9,410 bases of DNA, from the NCBI GenBank assembly GCA_019312985.1, contig JAFDCC010000263.1:1-9410 (forward strand). Reading direction: 5' to 3'. The position numbers and the translations under genes were made by a program. Positions 1 to 6,725 of the stretch are shown here, piece by piece. The notes under the pieces were generated by a model. The model had not been told where the DNA came from. It was given only the letters and a program-made list of their open reading frames with translations, and did not search any database. Source of the DNA: Deltaproteobacteria bacterium. Lineage in GTDB: Bacteria > Desulfobacterota > Desulfobulbia > Desulfobulbales > BM004. Position 1 is the stretch's first letter. Every line of letters starts with the position of its first letter.

Positions 1-24
1 AAGCGTTTGAAAAGTTAATTCAGT

Positions 25-63
25 TATAATTAAACGGGTTTCAAAATGGGTAAACCCTTTTTT
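25..63 (+). promoter_or_regulatory. -10 element and 5' leader hairpin with U-tract of the rhodanese gene
   Basis: A perfect TATAAT lies at 25-30. No good -35 is visible at the right distance: TTGAAA at 7-12 is only 12 bp away, and a 17-bp spacer would use AGCGTT at 2-7. Six bases after the -10 begins a stem-loop, GGGTTT (36-41) pairing with AAACCC (52-57), followed by six T (58-63). By form this is a short intrinsic terminator. It could end an upstream transcript, or, if transcription starts near 36-38, be a stabilising or attenuating hairpin at the very 5' end of the rhodanese mRNA. The sequence does not decide between these. Confidence 0.45.
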
Positions 64-82
64 CCTTGAAGGAGGAGATCAC

Positions 83-571
83 ATGAAAAGAATAGCTTTA
101 TTGTTTTTTGCAGTACTCTTTACGGTAATTGTTTCAGTGCCAGAAGCACGCTCTGCCGACGATCTTGCCAATAAATTCAACGATGTGCTCTCCCAGGCCC
201 AGGCCCAGAATGGCTGGCAGATAAAAGCTGCCGATGTCTTCGCAATGATACAGGCGAAAAAACAGGATTTCCTCATTGTTGATGTCAGGCCGGTCCCTCC
301 AGGGCAAATGGCCGGAAAGATTGCCGGGTCAATATTCATACCTTACTACGACCTCATGAAGCCGGAGAATTTAAAACAGCTCCCAAAGGACAAAAAACTG
401 ATTCTGGCATGTGTGACCGGCCAGACACAGAATTTACCGGTAGTGCCATTAAGGGTTCTTGGATACGAGGCATACACCATGTCGTTCGGAATGACATCGT
501 GGATCAGGGGGTACTTCGGCGGGAATTTTAAGAAGGGGGCAATCGCCGGCGCAAATTATCCTGTGGAATAA
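83..571 (+). CDS. Exported single-domain rhodanese-like protein (sulfurtransferase family)
   Basis: A 162-residue protein preceded by a strong ribosome binding site, GGAGGAG at 71-77, five bases before the ATG. Residues 1-24 form a Sec signal peptide: Lys/Arg at 2-3, a hydrophobic core LLFFAVLFTVIVSV, and a cleavage region around EARSA. The mature protein should therefore be periplasmic. Residues about 45-145 fit one rhodanese domain: the LIVDVR strand at 64-69, the active-site Cys110 in the loop CVTGQT, then a Leu-x3-Gly-Tyr motif and a final SW near 139-140. Rhodanese domains carry sulfur as a cysteine persulfide. Here the loop keeps Cys and Gly but lacks the Arg often found in thiosulfate sulfurtransferases, so the donor is unclear. 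It has no same-strand neighbour in the window. It is clearly more AT-rich than the genes to its right. The family call is firm and the physiological role unknown. Confidence 0.88.
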   Translation: MKRIALLFFAVLFTVIVSVPEARSADDLANKFNDVLSQAQAQNGWQIKAADVFAMIQAKKQDFLIVDVRPVPPGQMAGKIAGSIFIPYYDLMKPENLKQLPKDKKLILACVTGQTQNLPVVPLRVLGYEAYTMSFGMTSWIRGYFGGNFKKGAIAGANYPVE

Positions 572-613
572 AAACCGCACTTTTGACAGATCGGGGGACA
601 TATTCAGAGTGGC

Positions 614-666
614 CCTCCTTTTACAAGGAGGCTGATGGTTTTGGGGTTTGCCTTATTATCAGCCTC
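614..666. repeat. Two overlapping inverted repeats between convergent genes
   Basis: The first is a perfect 7-bp inverted repeat, CCTCCTT (614-620) and AAGGAGG (625-631), with loop TTAC. The second is a perfect 9-bp repeat, GAGGCTGAT (628-636) and ATCAGCCTC (658-666), with a 21-base loop. They share 628-631, so one RNA cannot form both fully. They lie between the stop of the rhodanese gene (571, plus) and the stop of the histidine kinase gene (761, minus), where a bidirectional terminator would be expected. Neither stem is followed by a T-run on either strand, so they are not canonical intrinsic terminators. The rest of 572-760 shows nothing I recognise. Confidence 0.5.
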
Positions 667-760
667 TGATTCTCCCACCATACCTTCATTTCACTTGTTG
701 CTTACTCAGGGCCGACCTTTTCGCTTGTAAAGATATCCAGTTGAAATGACAGTATCTTTC

Positions 761-2458
761 TCAGGTCAAATGCTTTATGAAAGGCAGGGAAAGAATCACC
801 TCTGTCCCTTTCCCCACCTCGCTTTCAATTGCAACGCTTCCTTTCTGGGACTCGAGATTTTTTCTCGTAATTGCCAGGCCGAGCCAGGTGCCATGTTCAG
901 CCCCCTTTGTGGTATAGAAGGGTTCAAAAACCATTTCCATGTTCTTCCGGGATATGCCCCGGCCGGTATCCTGGACTCTGATCACGGCCGTCCGCTCCTC
1001 ACCTTTCCCCTGCACCCCTGTTGATATTAGCAGGCGGCCGCCGTCCGGCATTGAATCCATGGCATTGAGAAAGATATTTTCCAGGGCCTCTATGAGCATA
1101 TCCCTGTCAAAGAAAAAAGGAGCAAGGTCGGTAAAATCTCTTTTTACGGCAATGTTTTTCCCGGCAAACAGGTCCTCATTCATCCGCAGGGCCTGTTCGA
1201 TCACCCCGGCAAGATCGTTTTCTGCATAGCTTGGAGCCGGCTCGCCGGAAAAACTCAGGATATTTTTCAGAATTTTTTCCAGACGCGTCACCTCGGTAAT
1301 GATGATGCCGGTATATTCCTTTTCCTTTGAGTCTTTCCGGACCGCCTTGTCGAGCCTCCTGGCAAATCCTCCGACCGAGGTAAGGGGGTTGCGAATCTCG
1401 TGCGCCACATTTGCCGTAAACCGACCCAGGGCGGCAAGCTTTTCCGCCCGGACAAGCTGGCGCTGCAGCTCCTTTTTCTCCTCTTCGGCCCTGTTGCGCT
1501 CGATGATGGATGCCAGTGTGCTTGTCACGGCGGTCAGGAAGTCCTCCTCCCTGCTGCTGCGCTTATGTCCTTCCTGGAGGTAGACGTTGAGGAGGCCGTG
1601 CAGTTTTTTCCCGGAAAGGATGGGGACACAGTAATGGCCGTGCGGAAAAATGTCCACGTCGTGGATCTCGTGGAAACTGTTGATGTTCTCGGCATACAGG
1701 AGCTTTGATGTTGCCGCGGCCTTGCCGCACAGGCAGTGTCCCAGCGGCACTTCCGTGCACGGCATGGGATTTTCCGGCGTGAAACCGTGCTGGGCCTTCA
1801 GGGTAAGCAGGTCTGCATCGGGGTCTTTCAAAAATATCGCTCCCTTCTCCTGCAGGGAGAGGCTCGGCACGTTGAGGATCAGGTCAAGGATGCGGTCGAA
1901 CTGCTCTCCCAGCGACAGCGGCTCCAGGGAAACCTTCAGCATGGAATTTATCACTTTCTGAATGTAGTAATTCAACTCGACCTGCGTCTCGGTTTCCTTT
2001 CGTTTCGAGATGTCCCGGACGGCGGCGGTGACGAGAATTTCGTCCTCGGTCTGCAGTGGGTTCAAACTGATATCGGCAGGGAATTCCGCCCCGTTTTTTC
2101 TTACGGCGTATATTTCCAGGTGTGATCCCATGGTGCGCGCCTTGGGGTTCTTGAAAAAGTTCCGCACCAGCTTTGCGTGATTTTTTTGGAAACGTTTCGG
2201 TACCAGAATATCAATTTTCTTTCCGATGATTTCGTCATGGCTGTAGCCGAAAACCTTCTCAAACTCCCTATTGACGAGGACAATCTCATTCCGGGTATTG
2301 GCAAAAAGCATGGGATCCGGGGTGGAATCCAAAAGTTTTTCATACTTGACCAGCTCTTTTTCAAATGCAGCCCGGCAATGCTTCAACTGTTGGACCAGTT
2401 CCCCGATACTGACCCCTTCTCCCATGAATTCAGTTTTTTTCTTATCTCCATTTTTCAT
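761..2458 (-). CDS. PAS-GAF sensor histidine kinase (orphan)
   Basis: A 565-residue sensor kinase without membrane segments, probably cytoplasmic. Numbered from the ATG at 2458: a short coiled stretch, a PAS domain (about 40-155, ending in the PAC-like VRDISKRKE), a GAF domain (about 175-325), a linker helix, a HisKA domain with phospho-acceptor His353 in HEIRNP, and a HATPase domain. The last shows the N-box (NIFLNA, Asn465), G1 box (DTGRGI, Asp497) and F-box (FEPFYTTK). The G2 box reads GTWLGLAI where the family has GTGLGLAI, so Trp525 replaces a glycine. The GAF domain is rich in Cys and His (HCLCG and HGHYCVP). Start: AAAGGGG lies 11 bases upstream of this ATG; a GTG at 2500 would add 14 residues but has no ribosome site. 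No response regulator is adjacent. It is last in the minus-strand gene block, about 100 bp after the permease, so it may have its own promoter. The signal sensed is unknown. Confidence 0.9.
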   Translation of the reverse strand: MKNGDKKKTEFMGEGVSIGELVQQLKHCRAAFEKELVKYEKLLDSTPDPMLFANTRNEIVLVNREFEKVFGYSHDEIIGKKIDILVPKRFQKNHAKLVRNFFKNPKARTMGSHLEIYAVRKNGAEFPADISLNPLQTEDEILVTAAVRDISKRKETETQVELNYYIQKVINSMLKVSLEPLSLGEQFDRILDLILNVPSLSLQEKGAIFLKDPDADLLTLKAQHGFTPENPMPCTEVPLGHCLCGKAAATSKLLYAENINSFHEIHDVDIFPHGHYCVPILSGKKLHGLLNVYLQEGHKRSSREEDFLTAVTSTLASIIERNRAEEEKKELQRQLVRAEKLAALGRFTANVAHEIRNPLTSVGGFARRLDKAVRKDSKEKEYTGIIITEVTRLEKILKNILSFSGEPAPSYAENDLAGVIEQALRMNEDLFAGKNIAVKRDFTDLAPFFFDRDMLIEALENIFLNAMDSMPDGGRLLISTGVQGKGEERTAVIRVQDTGRGISRKNMEMVFEPFYTTKGAEHGTWLGLAITRKNLESQKGSVAIESEVGKGTEVILSLPFIKHLT

Positions 2459-2562
2459 GCACACGCCCGCCCCTTTACGTTTGTCTTCTTGCAGAGACAC
2501 TGTTCAAGAACCAACTGCCACACCCCTGTTCTCCCATTTGTAATTGGGCTAATAAGGCTGCC

Positions 2563-3348
2563 CTACTCCAGGTGCATCCTGCTCAGGTAGCCCATTTCGC
2601 GGACCCTCCGCAGCATCCAGCCGAAATACAGGGAGCCGAGTAAAAGGTACACCATGTTCAGCCCGAAGGAAACGCCCAGCTTGAACATGTCGGTAACCCC
2701 TGTTGCCAGCACCTGGCGCATGCCTTCAAAAACATAGGTGGACGGCAGGAGCCAGGCAACCTTCTGCAGCCAGAGGGGCAGGACGCCAACCGGGTAAAAA
2801 ACGGCTGAAACCGGCTGGATGAGAAAGGGCACGCCCCAGATGAGTGCCTCACCTGCCCGGCCATACCGGAATATGAGGGCCATGGTGAAAAGACCGACAG
2901 CCCAGCCGAAGAGAAGCAGGTTTCCCAGGAAAAGGACGAGCCCGGGCCCCGTTTCCATAAGATTGAAGCTGTAGAGGAAAAACGCCAGAAGAGCCAGGAA
3001 AATGGTGGTGACTAAGGACTTGATGATACCGACGATGCAGATGGCACCGAGGAGCTCGGCAACGCTGATGGGACTGATAAAGATATTGATGATGTTCTTG
3101 ACCCAGAATTCCTCGGTGATGGCAAGGGTGATGCCCTGCTGCGAACGGTAGAGCACATCCCACAGGATGACGCTGCCGATGAGGAAGAGCACTGTTTTCG
3201 GCAGGGCCAGTTCCTGCAGGAAGGAGGTTACAAATCCCCAGACAAGAAGGTTCATTACGGGCCAGAAAAAAATCTCCATGACCCGGGCGACACTGCGCCG
3301 GTGCAGGAAGAAAAAGCGCATGACAATGGCGCTTATTCTGAGCCACAT
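2563..3348 (-). CDS. ABC-2 type transporter permease
   Basis: A 261-residue integral membrane protein of the ABC-2 (NodJ/DrrB-like) permease class, which has about six membrane helices and pairs with a separate ATPase, usually for export. Hydrophobic segments lie near residues 24-43, 53-68, 100-124, 137-160, 167-187 and 226-246. Family-typical features include a charged amphipathic stretch with EEFWVKNIINIFISPIS before the third helix, and a late loop with PLWLQKVAWLLPSTYVFEGMR before the last helix. The ATG overlaps the end of the upstream ATPase gene by 16 bp and is preceded by GGGAGG with 7-base spacing, so the two genes are very probably translated together. The substrate could be a drug, lipid, polysaccharide or other compound; the sequence does not say. 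Confidence 0.9.
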   Translation of the reverse strand: MWLRISAIVMRFFFLHRRSVARVMEIFFWPVMNLLVWGFVTSFLQELALPKTVLFLIGSVILWDVLYRSQQGITLAITEEFWVKNIINIFISPISVAELLGAICIVGIIKSLVTTIFLALLAFFLYSFNLMETGPGLVLFLGNLLLFGWAVGLFTMALIFRYGRAGEALIWGVPFLIQPVSAVFYPVGVLPLWLQKVAWLLPSTYVFEGMRQVLATGVTDMFKLGVSFGLNMVYLLLGSLYFGWMLRRVREMGYLSRMHLE

Positions 3349-4139
3349 GGTTCAGCCTCCCTGTCGTCGACCGCCTCGTAGAGGTGGCCGTTCCGGGCGA
3401 TGACGATGAAAAGATCCTCCAGGGAGCGGCTTTTCGACTGCGCGATTATTGCGGCAGGAGAACCCTGCATGACGATCCGCCCCTTTGCCAGGAAAATAAC
3501 CCTGTCGCACATCTCCTCGACCTCCCGCATGTTGTGCGATGTGTAGATCGTCGTGATGCCCCGCTCCAGCTGCAGCTCGTGCAGCCGGGTTCGGACCTTG
3601 GCGGCAATGTCAGGGTCGAGGCTGGCGGTCGGTTCATCAAGAAAAAGGATCTCCGGATCGTTCAGAAATGCCTTGCACAGGTTCAGGCGGGTCTGCTGCC
3701 CGGATGAAAGGCTGCCGGTCAGCCGGCCGGCGCTGTCCTCTATCTCAAAAAGCTCGAGCAGCCTGGCGATTTCCTCCCGGGCATCCTTTCTGCCGTAAAG
3801 CCGCGCAAAGACTACAAGGTTTTCGTAAACGGTGAGGTTTGCCGGCAGTGCCGTGTAGGCCGAGGAGAAATTGACCCGTTGCAGGATTTGGCGGCGGTGC
3901 CTGGCAATGTCAAGACCCATGATGCGGATGGAACCGCCGGAGGGTGTCACCAGGCCCAGCATGCAGTGAATGGCGGTCGTCTTGCCGGCACCGTTCGGAC
4001 CAAGGATGCCGAGGATCTCCCCCCGGCAGACCCTGAAGCTCAGGGAATCGAGAGCAGTTACCGTGCCGAAACGTTTGCACAGGCGGCTCACTTCTGTTAT
4101 GGGGGCGGCACTGCCTGTTTCCATAAGATTCTGTTCCAT
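3333..4139 (-). CDS. ABC transporter ATP-binding protein (ABC-2 exporter type)
   Basis: A 268-residue ATPase subunit that partners the downstream overlapping permease. Numbered from the ATG at 4139: Walker A GPNGAGKTT at 47-55, signature LSSGQ at 144-148 (LSGGQ in most relatives), Walker B ILFLDEP at 164-170 with catalytic Glu169, D-loop SLD at 173-175, and switch His202 in YTSHNM. The Q-loop region reads NFSSAYTALPANLTVYENL and has no glutamine where most ABC ATPases have one; Ser-Ser occupies the position. After about residue 235 comes a short helical tail with SRSLEDLFI, as in DrrA/NodI-type subunits. Start: a TTG at 4154 would add five residues, and an in-frame ATG exists at 4124. ATG 4139 is chosen for its GGCAGAG just upstream, a weak ribosome site. 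The gap from the preceding gene is 35 bp, consistent with one transcript. Confidence 0.92.
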   Translation of the reverse strand: MEQNLMETGSAAPITEVSRLCKRFGTVTALDSLSFRVCRGEILGILGPNGAGKTTAIHCMLGLVTPSGGSIRIMGLDIARHRRQILQRVNFSSAYTALPANLTVYENLVVFARLYGRKDAREEIARLLELFEIEDSAGRLTGSLSSGQQTRLNLCKAFLNDPEILFLDEPTASLDPDIAAKVRTRLHELQLERGITTIYTSHNMREVEEMCDRVIFLAKGRIVMQGSPAAIIAQSKSRSLEDLFIVIARNGHLYEAVDDREAEPCGSE

Positions 4140-4174
4140 CTCTGCCGATTGCAACAGGGCGGACGTTTTACAGT

Positions 4175-6640
4175 TTATCCACTATACCCTATCTGCCGCC
4201 CTTTTTCCCTGTTTTCAGATTTTGCCGCGGGAAAGGCTGCCGCGGCAAATCCATAGAGTCCCAGGGCGGCCAGGACCACCGCGGTGAAACCGAAGTGAAC
4301 AGCCAGCAGGGTAGCAAGGACCGCCCCTACCACGGAGGCGCAGCCGTTCACCCCCCAGGCCCAGGGGACGAGGTCCGGCGCCGCCTTGCCTGCCGCCGTC
4401 AGTGCCAGGGGAAACGGCATGCCCATACTGAAGGCAAGCGGCCCGAGCATGGCAATGGCAATAAAGCCCCTCACAAACCAGTTCAGCCGGGCCAGGACGT
4501 CGAACAGGAGGTTTACTACGGCCAGGTCGACGATCCCTATCACGATGACGGCTGCCACCACATGGTGGATGGAGATGCCCCCGGCCTGGGCGTAGCGGCT
4601 TCCGAGGCCGGCAAAGACCAGGAACAGTGCCAGGACGGCGGCGGCGGCATACAGGGGGTGGCCCAGGTACAGGATAAATTTCTGGATAAAGGCGATTTCC
4701 AGGAAGAGAAACCCCAGGCCGATGGCAAAGAAATAGGCGGCAACCCGGCTCCGGCTCCAGCCGGTTGCCGGGTCCGGCGACCGGAGTCTGGCTGCCACCG
4801 GCAGGAAAACCAGAACAAGACCGGCAAGAACTGCCTGAAACAGGGTCAACACGAGGACCAGGTAGCCTGACTCAAGAAGCGCCAGGCCTCCCTGGTCCTT
4901 GAGCTTCAGGATCTCCGGCAGGGTCTGCCACTTGAAATAATTTGAAAAATAGGGCCGGTCATCGGTGTTGGGCCTGATATTGAACTTGTACCTGGCGGCA
5001 AAGTCTTCCGCCTCAGGGCCGAGGAGGCTGAGCGTGGCATCGTAATAATAGGGCTGGGGCAGAAGATGAAAGCGATTGGCCTCTTCCCGTTTCATGCCCG
5101 GATAATAGGCCAGGTCAAAAAGCCTTTTGCGGCAGAAATCCTGCACCAGGAGGATATCTGCCGTGCTGAAGGGCTCCCTCCCTACAAGCAGGAGCCCGCT
5201 CTGCCAGTTGCGGATCATGACAAGATGGTCGCCTGCGTTCTGCACCCCCTTTGCTGTGAGCGCCATTGCCGCTGTTGCCAGAAGCTTCAGGGAGTCCCGC
5301 GGCGGCACCCTGACCCAGCTGCCGACGCTCAGGTAGCCGCCGGGAGAAAGATGATCAAAGTATTCCCGGAATGCCTCAACCGTGTAGAGGTAATTCTCAC
5401 TCAAGGCATGGAGCCCGGCCACCGAACCGCCGGCTGAAACGGCGCTTGGAAGCTGGATGAGATCGAACTTTTTCGAGGAGCGCGCCACAAAACTGCGGGC
5501 CTCCCCCTGGTGGACGCGAACATTTTCCCGGTCAAAGAGCTGCCCGGAAAATTGGGGCCTGTCGCGGACGAGCTGGATCATCCGGGGGTTGAGCTCCACC
5601 GCGGTAATTTGCGGGGATTCAAAGGAGAGGGCCTGCAGGATGGCGACGCCCCCGCCGGCACCGAGAACCAGGACCTCTTCCGGCCGTCCCAAGTGATACG
5701 GCAGTGCTTCCGGCACCATGTCAAGGTAGGCGAGGCCATTGGTCTCGTGCGGAAAGCGGCTGATGACGCTCATGGCGCCGCCGTCGGTAAAGACCCCCAA
5801 CTGCTCCGGCAGGACGGCGGCAGCGGCCAGGCTCAATCCGGGCGCATGCCGCAGCGGGACCTCGTTGCTCTCAACAACCGTCAGCATACCCAGAGGACTC
5901 GACTGCACCTCGACGATCCTGCTGCCCTCGATGCGCAGCTGCTGGCTCAGCGGTTTGTACGGGGAAATTGCCAATACGGTCCAGGCAGGTGGCAGCATGA
6001 AAAACAGGCCGGCCGCACCGACGAACAACAGCGCCGGCCAGCGGGGCTGCAAACGAAGTTCGAGCCAGGCCGCCCCCCCAATGGCAACCCCCGTGGCCCC
6101 AAGAAAGAGCAGGACCCTGTCCGGAAAGAGGAGAAACAGCAGCCCTATGACGAGGATGCTGCCGAGGCCTGCCCCAAAGAGATCGGCGCCATAGATCTCC
6201 GAGATTTTCTCCCGGTACCTGGAAAATGACAGGGCAATGCAGTTAGCCGCGCAGAAAAAAGGCAGGGCCAGCAGAAGATAGAGGGCGAAGAGCTTCAGCC
6301 ACTGCCTGTTGTCCCACAGGAGCTGGTCAGGATTGAATAGCAGGTGCTGCCCCCCTGCAAAGCAGGCCACAACCGTTATGCCCAGGAAGAAGGTACTGCC
6401 AATGAGTGCGGCGGGAAAGCGGCGGAGCAAGGGCTGCCGGCAGAAAACGAGGAAGGTGCCGCTGGCTCCGTAGCCCAGCAGCGAGAGACTTATCACCATG
6501 TAGGCGAAATGGTGAAACTGGACAATGGAAAAAAGGCGCATCAGGAGAATCTCGTAGGAGATCGCCAAAGCCGAGACCAGCAGTATTGTCAGGCGCGGCG
6601 GGCCGTAATCCTTTGTGCTATGGGAAAGAGTGTCGTCCAT
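4175..6640 (-). CDS. Polytopic membrane protein with spermidine-synthase-like SAM-binding domain
   Basis: An 821-residue membrane protein, counted from the ATG at 6640. Residues about 15-220 hold some six membrane helices, with EIYGADLFGAGLGS in the middle. Residues about 320-445 form a Rossmann-type domain like that of spermidine synthase: glycine-rich VLVLGAGGG (323-331), acidic Glu349 in ITAVELNP, and GEARSF at 379-384. NTDDRPYF follows at 558-565. A second membrane block (about 595-805) contains GMPFP and WGVNG, motifs frequent in this fused family. In true aminopropyltransferases the strand after the SAM site carries a catalytic Asp (D-S/T-x-D-P); here it reads FDLIQLPSAV, so polyamine synthesis is unlikely. 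The protein probably binds S-adenosylmethionine or a related nucleoside at the membrane; its reaction is unknown. An alternative GTG start at 6685 would add 15 unconvincing residues. Neither start has a clear ribosome site. It is second in the minus block, after the exported pcm-type methyltransferase. Confidence 0.83.
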   Translation of the reverse strand: MDDTLSHSTKDYGPPRLTILLVSALAISYEILLMRLFSIVQFHHFAYMVISLSLLGYGASGTFLVFCRQPLLRRFPAALIGSTFFLGITVVACFAGGQHLLFNPDQLLWDNRQWLKLFALYLLLALPFFCAANCIALSFSRYREKISEIYGADLFGAGLGSILVIGLLFLLFPDRVLLFLGATGVAIGGAAWLELRLQPRWPALLFVGAAGLFFMLPPAWTVLAISPYKPLSQQLRIEGSRIVEVQSSPLGMLTVVESNEVPLRHAPGLSLAAAAVLPEQLGVFTDGGAMSVISRFPHETNGLAYLDMVPEALPYHLGRPEEVLVLGAGGGVAILQALSFESPQITAVELNPRMIQLVRDRPQFSGQLFDRENVRVHQGEARSFVARSSKKFDLIQLPSAVSAGGSVAGLHALSENYLYTVEAFREYFDHLSPGGYLSVGSWVRVPPRDSLKLLATAAMALTAKGVQNAGDHLVMIRNWQSGLLLVGREPFSTADILLVQDFCRKRLFDLAYYPGMKREEANRFHLLPQPYYYDATLSLLGPEAEDFAARYKFNIRPNTDDRPYFSNYFKWQTLPEILKLKDQGGLALLESGYLVLVLTLFQAVLAGLVLVFLPVAARLRSPDPATGWSRSRVAAYFFAIGLGFLFLEIAFIQKFILYLGHPLYAAAAVLALFLVFAGLGSRYAQAGGISIHHVVAAVIVIGIVDLAVVNLLFDVLARLNWFVRGFIAIAMLGPLAFSMGMPFPLALTAAGKAAPDLVPWAWGVNGCASVVGAVLATLLAVHFGFTAVVLAALGLYGFAAAAFPAAKSENREKGRQIGYSG

Positions 6641-6660
6641 AGGCGGATAAAGAACTGGAC

Positions 6661-6681
6661 CCCGGCCCTCTGCCGGCCGGG
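6661..6681 (-). repeat. GC-rich intercistronic hairpin
   Basis: CCCGGCC (6661-6667) is a perfect inverted repeat of GGCCGGG (6675-6681) with a 7-base loop. It lies between the stop of the pcm-type gene (6726) and the chosen ATG (6640) of the membrane protein. No T-run follows on the minus strand, so it is not a terminator. In the mRNA it could stabilise the upstream message or tune translation of the next gene. If the GTG at 6685 were the real start, it would fall inside the coding sequence instead. Confidence 0.35.
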
Positions 6682-6725
6682 CCACCTGCCGGCAAACGTC
6701 AAACGGCGGCCGGGATCCTTTCCCC

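Noticed and set aside
635..730. 31-codon small open frame after AAGGAGG
   Set aside because: Spacing to the ribosome site is only three bases, the frame is short and no family is recognisable; kept only as part of the hairpin finding.
2459..2562. Sigma-54-type promoter upstream of the histidine kinase (minus strand TGGCAG...)
   Set aside because: The GC dinucleotide required at -12 is missing at the correct spacing from GG, so the match fails.
4295..4870. 191-codon plus-strand open frame
   Set aside because: Antisense to the C-terminal membrane block of the 4175-6640 gene; composition is Gly/Gln/Asp-rich with no recognisable motif.
5510..6229. 239-codon plus-strand open frame
   Set aside because: It lies wholly antisense to the membrane/SAM-domain gene, has low-complexity Gly/Gln/Pro-rich content and no domain; typical shadow in GC-rich DNA.
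4175..6640. Naming the gene speE (spermidine synthase)
   Set aside because: The catalytic Asp motif of aminopropyltransferases is absent and the domain is fused to membrane segments.
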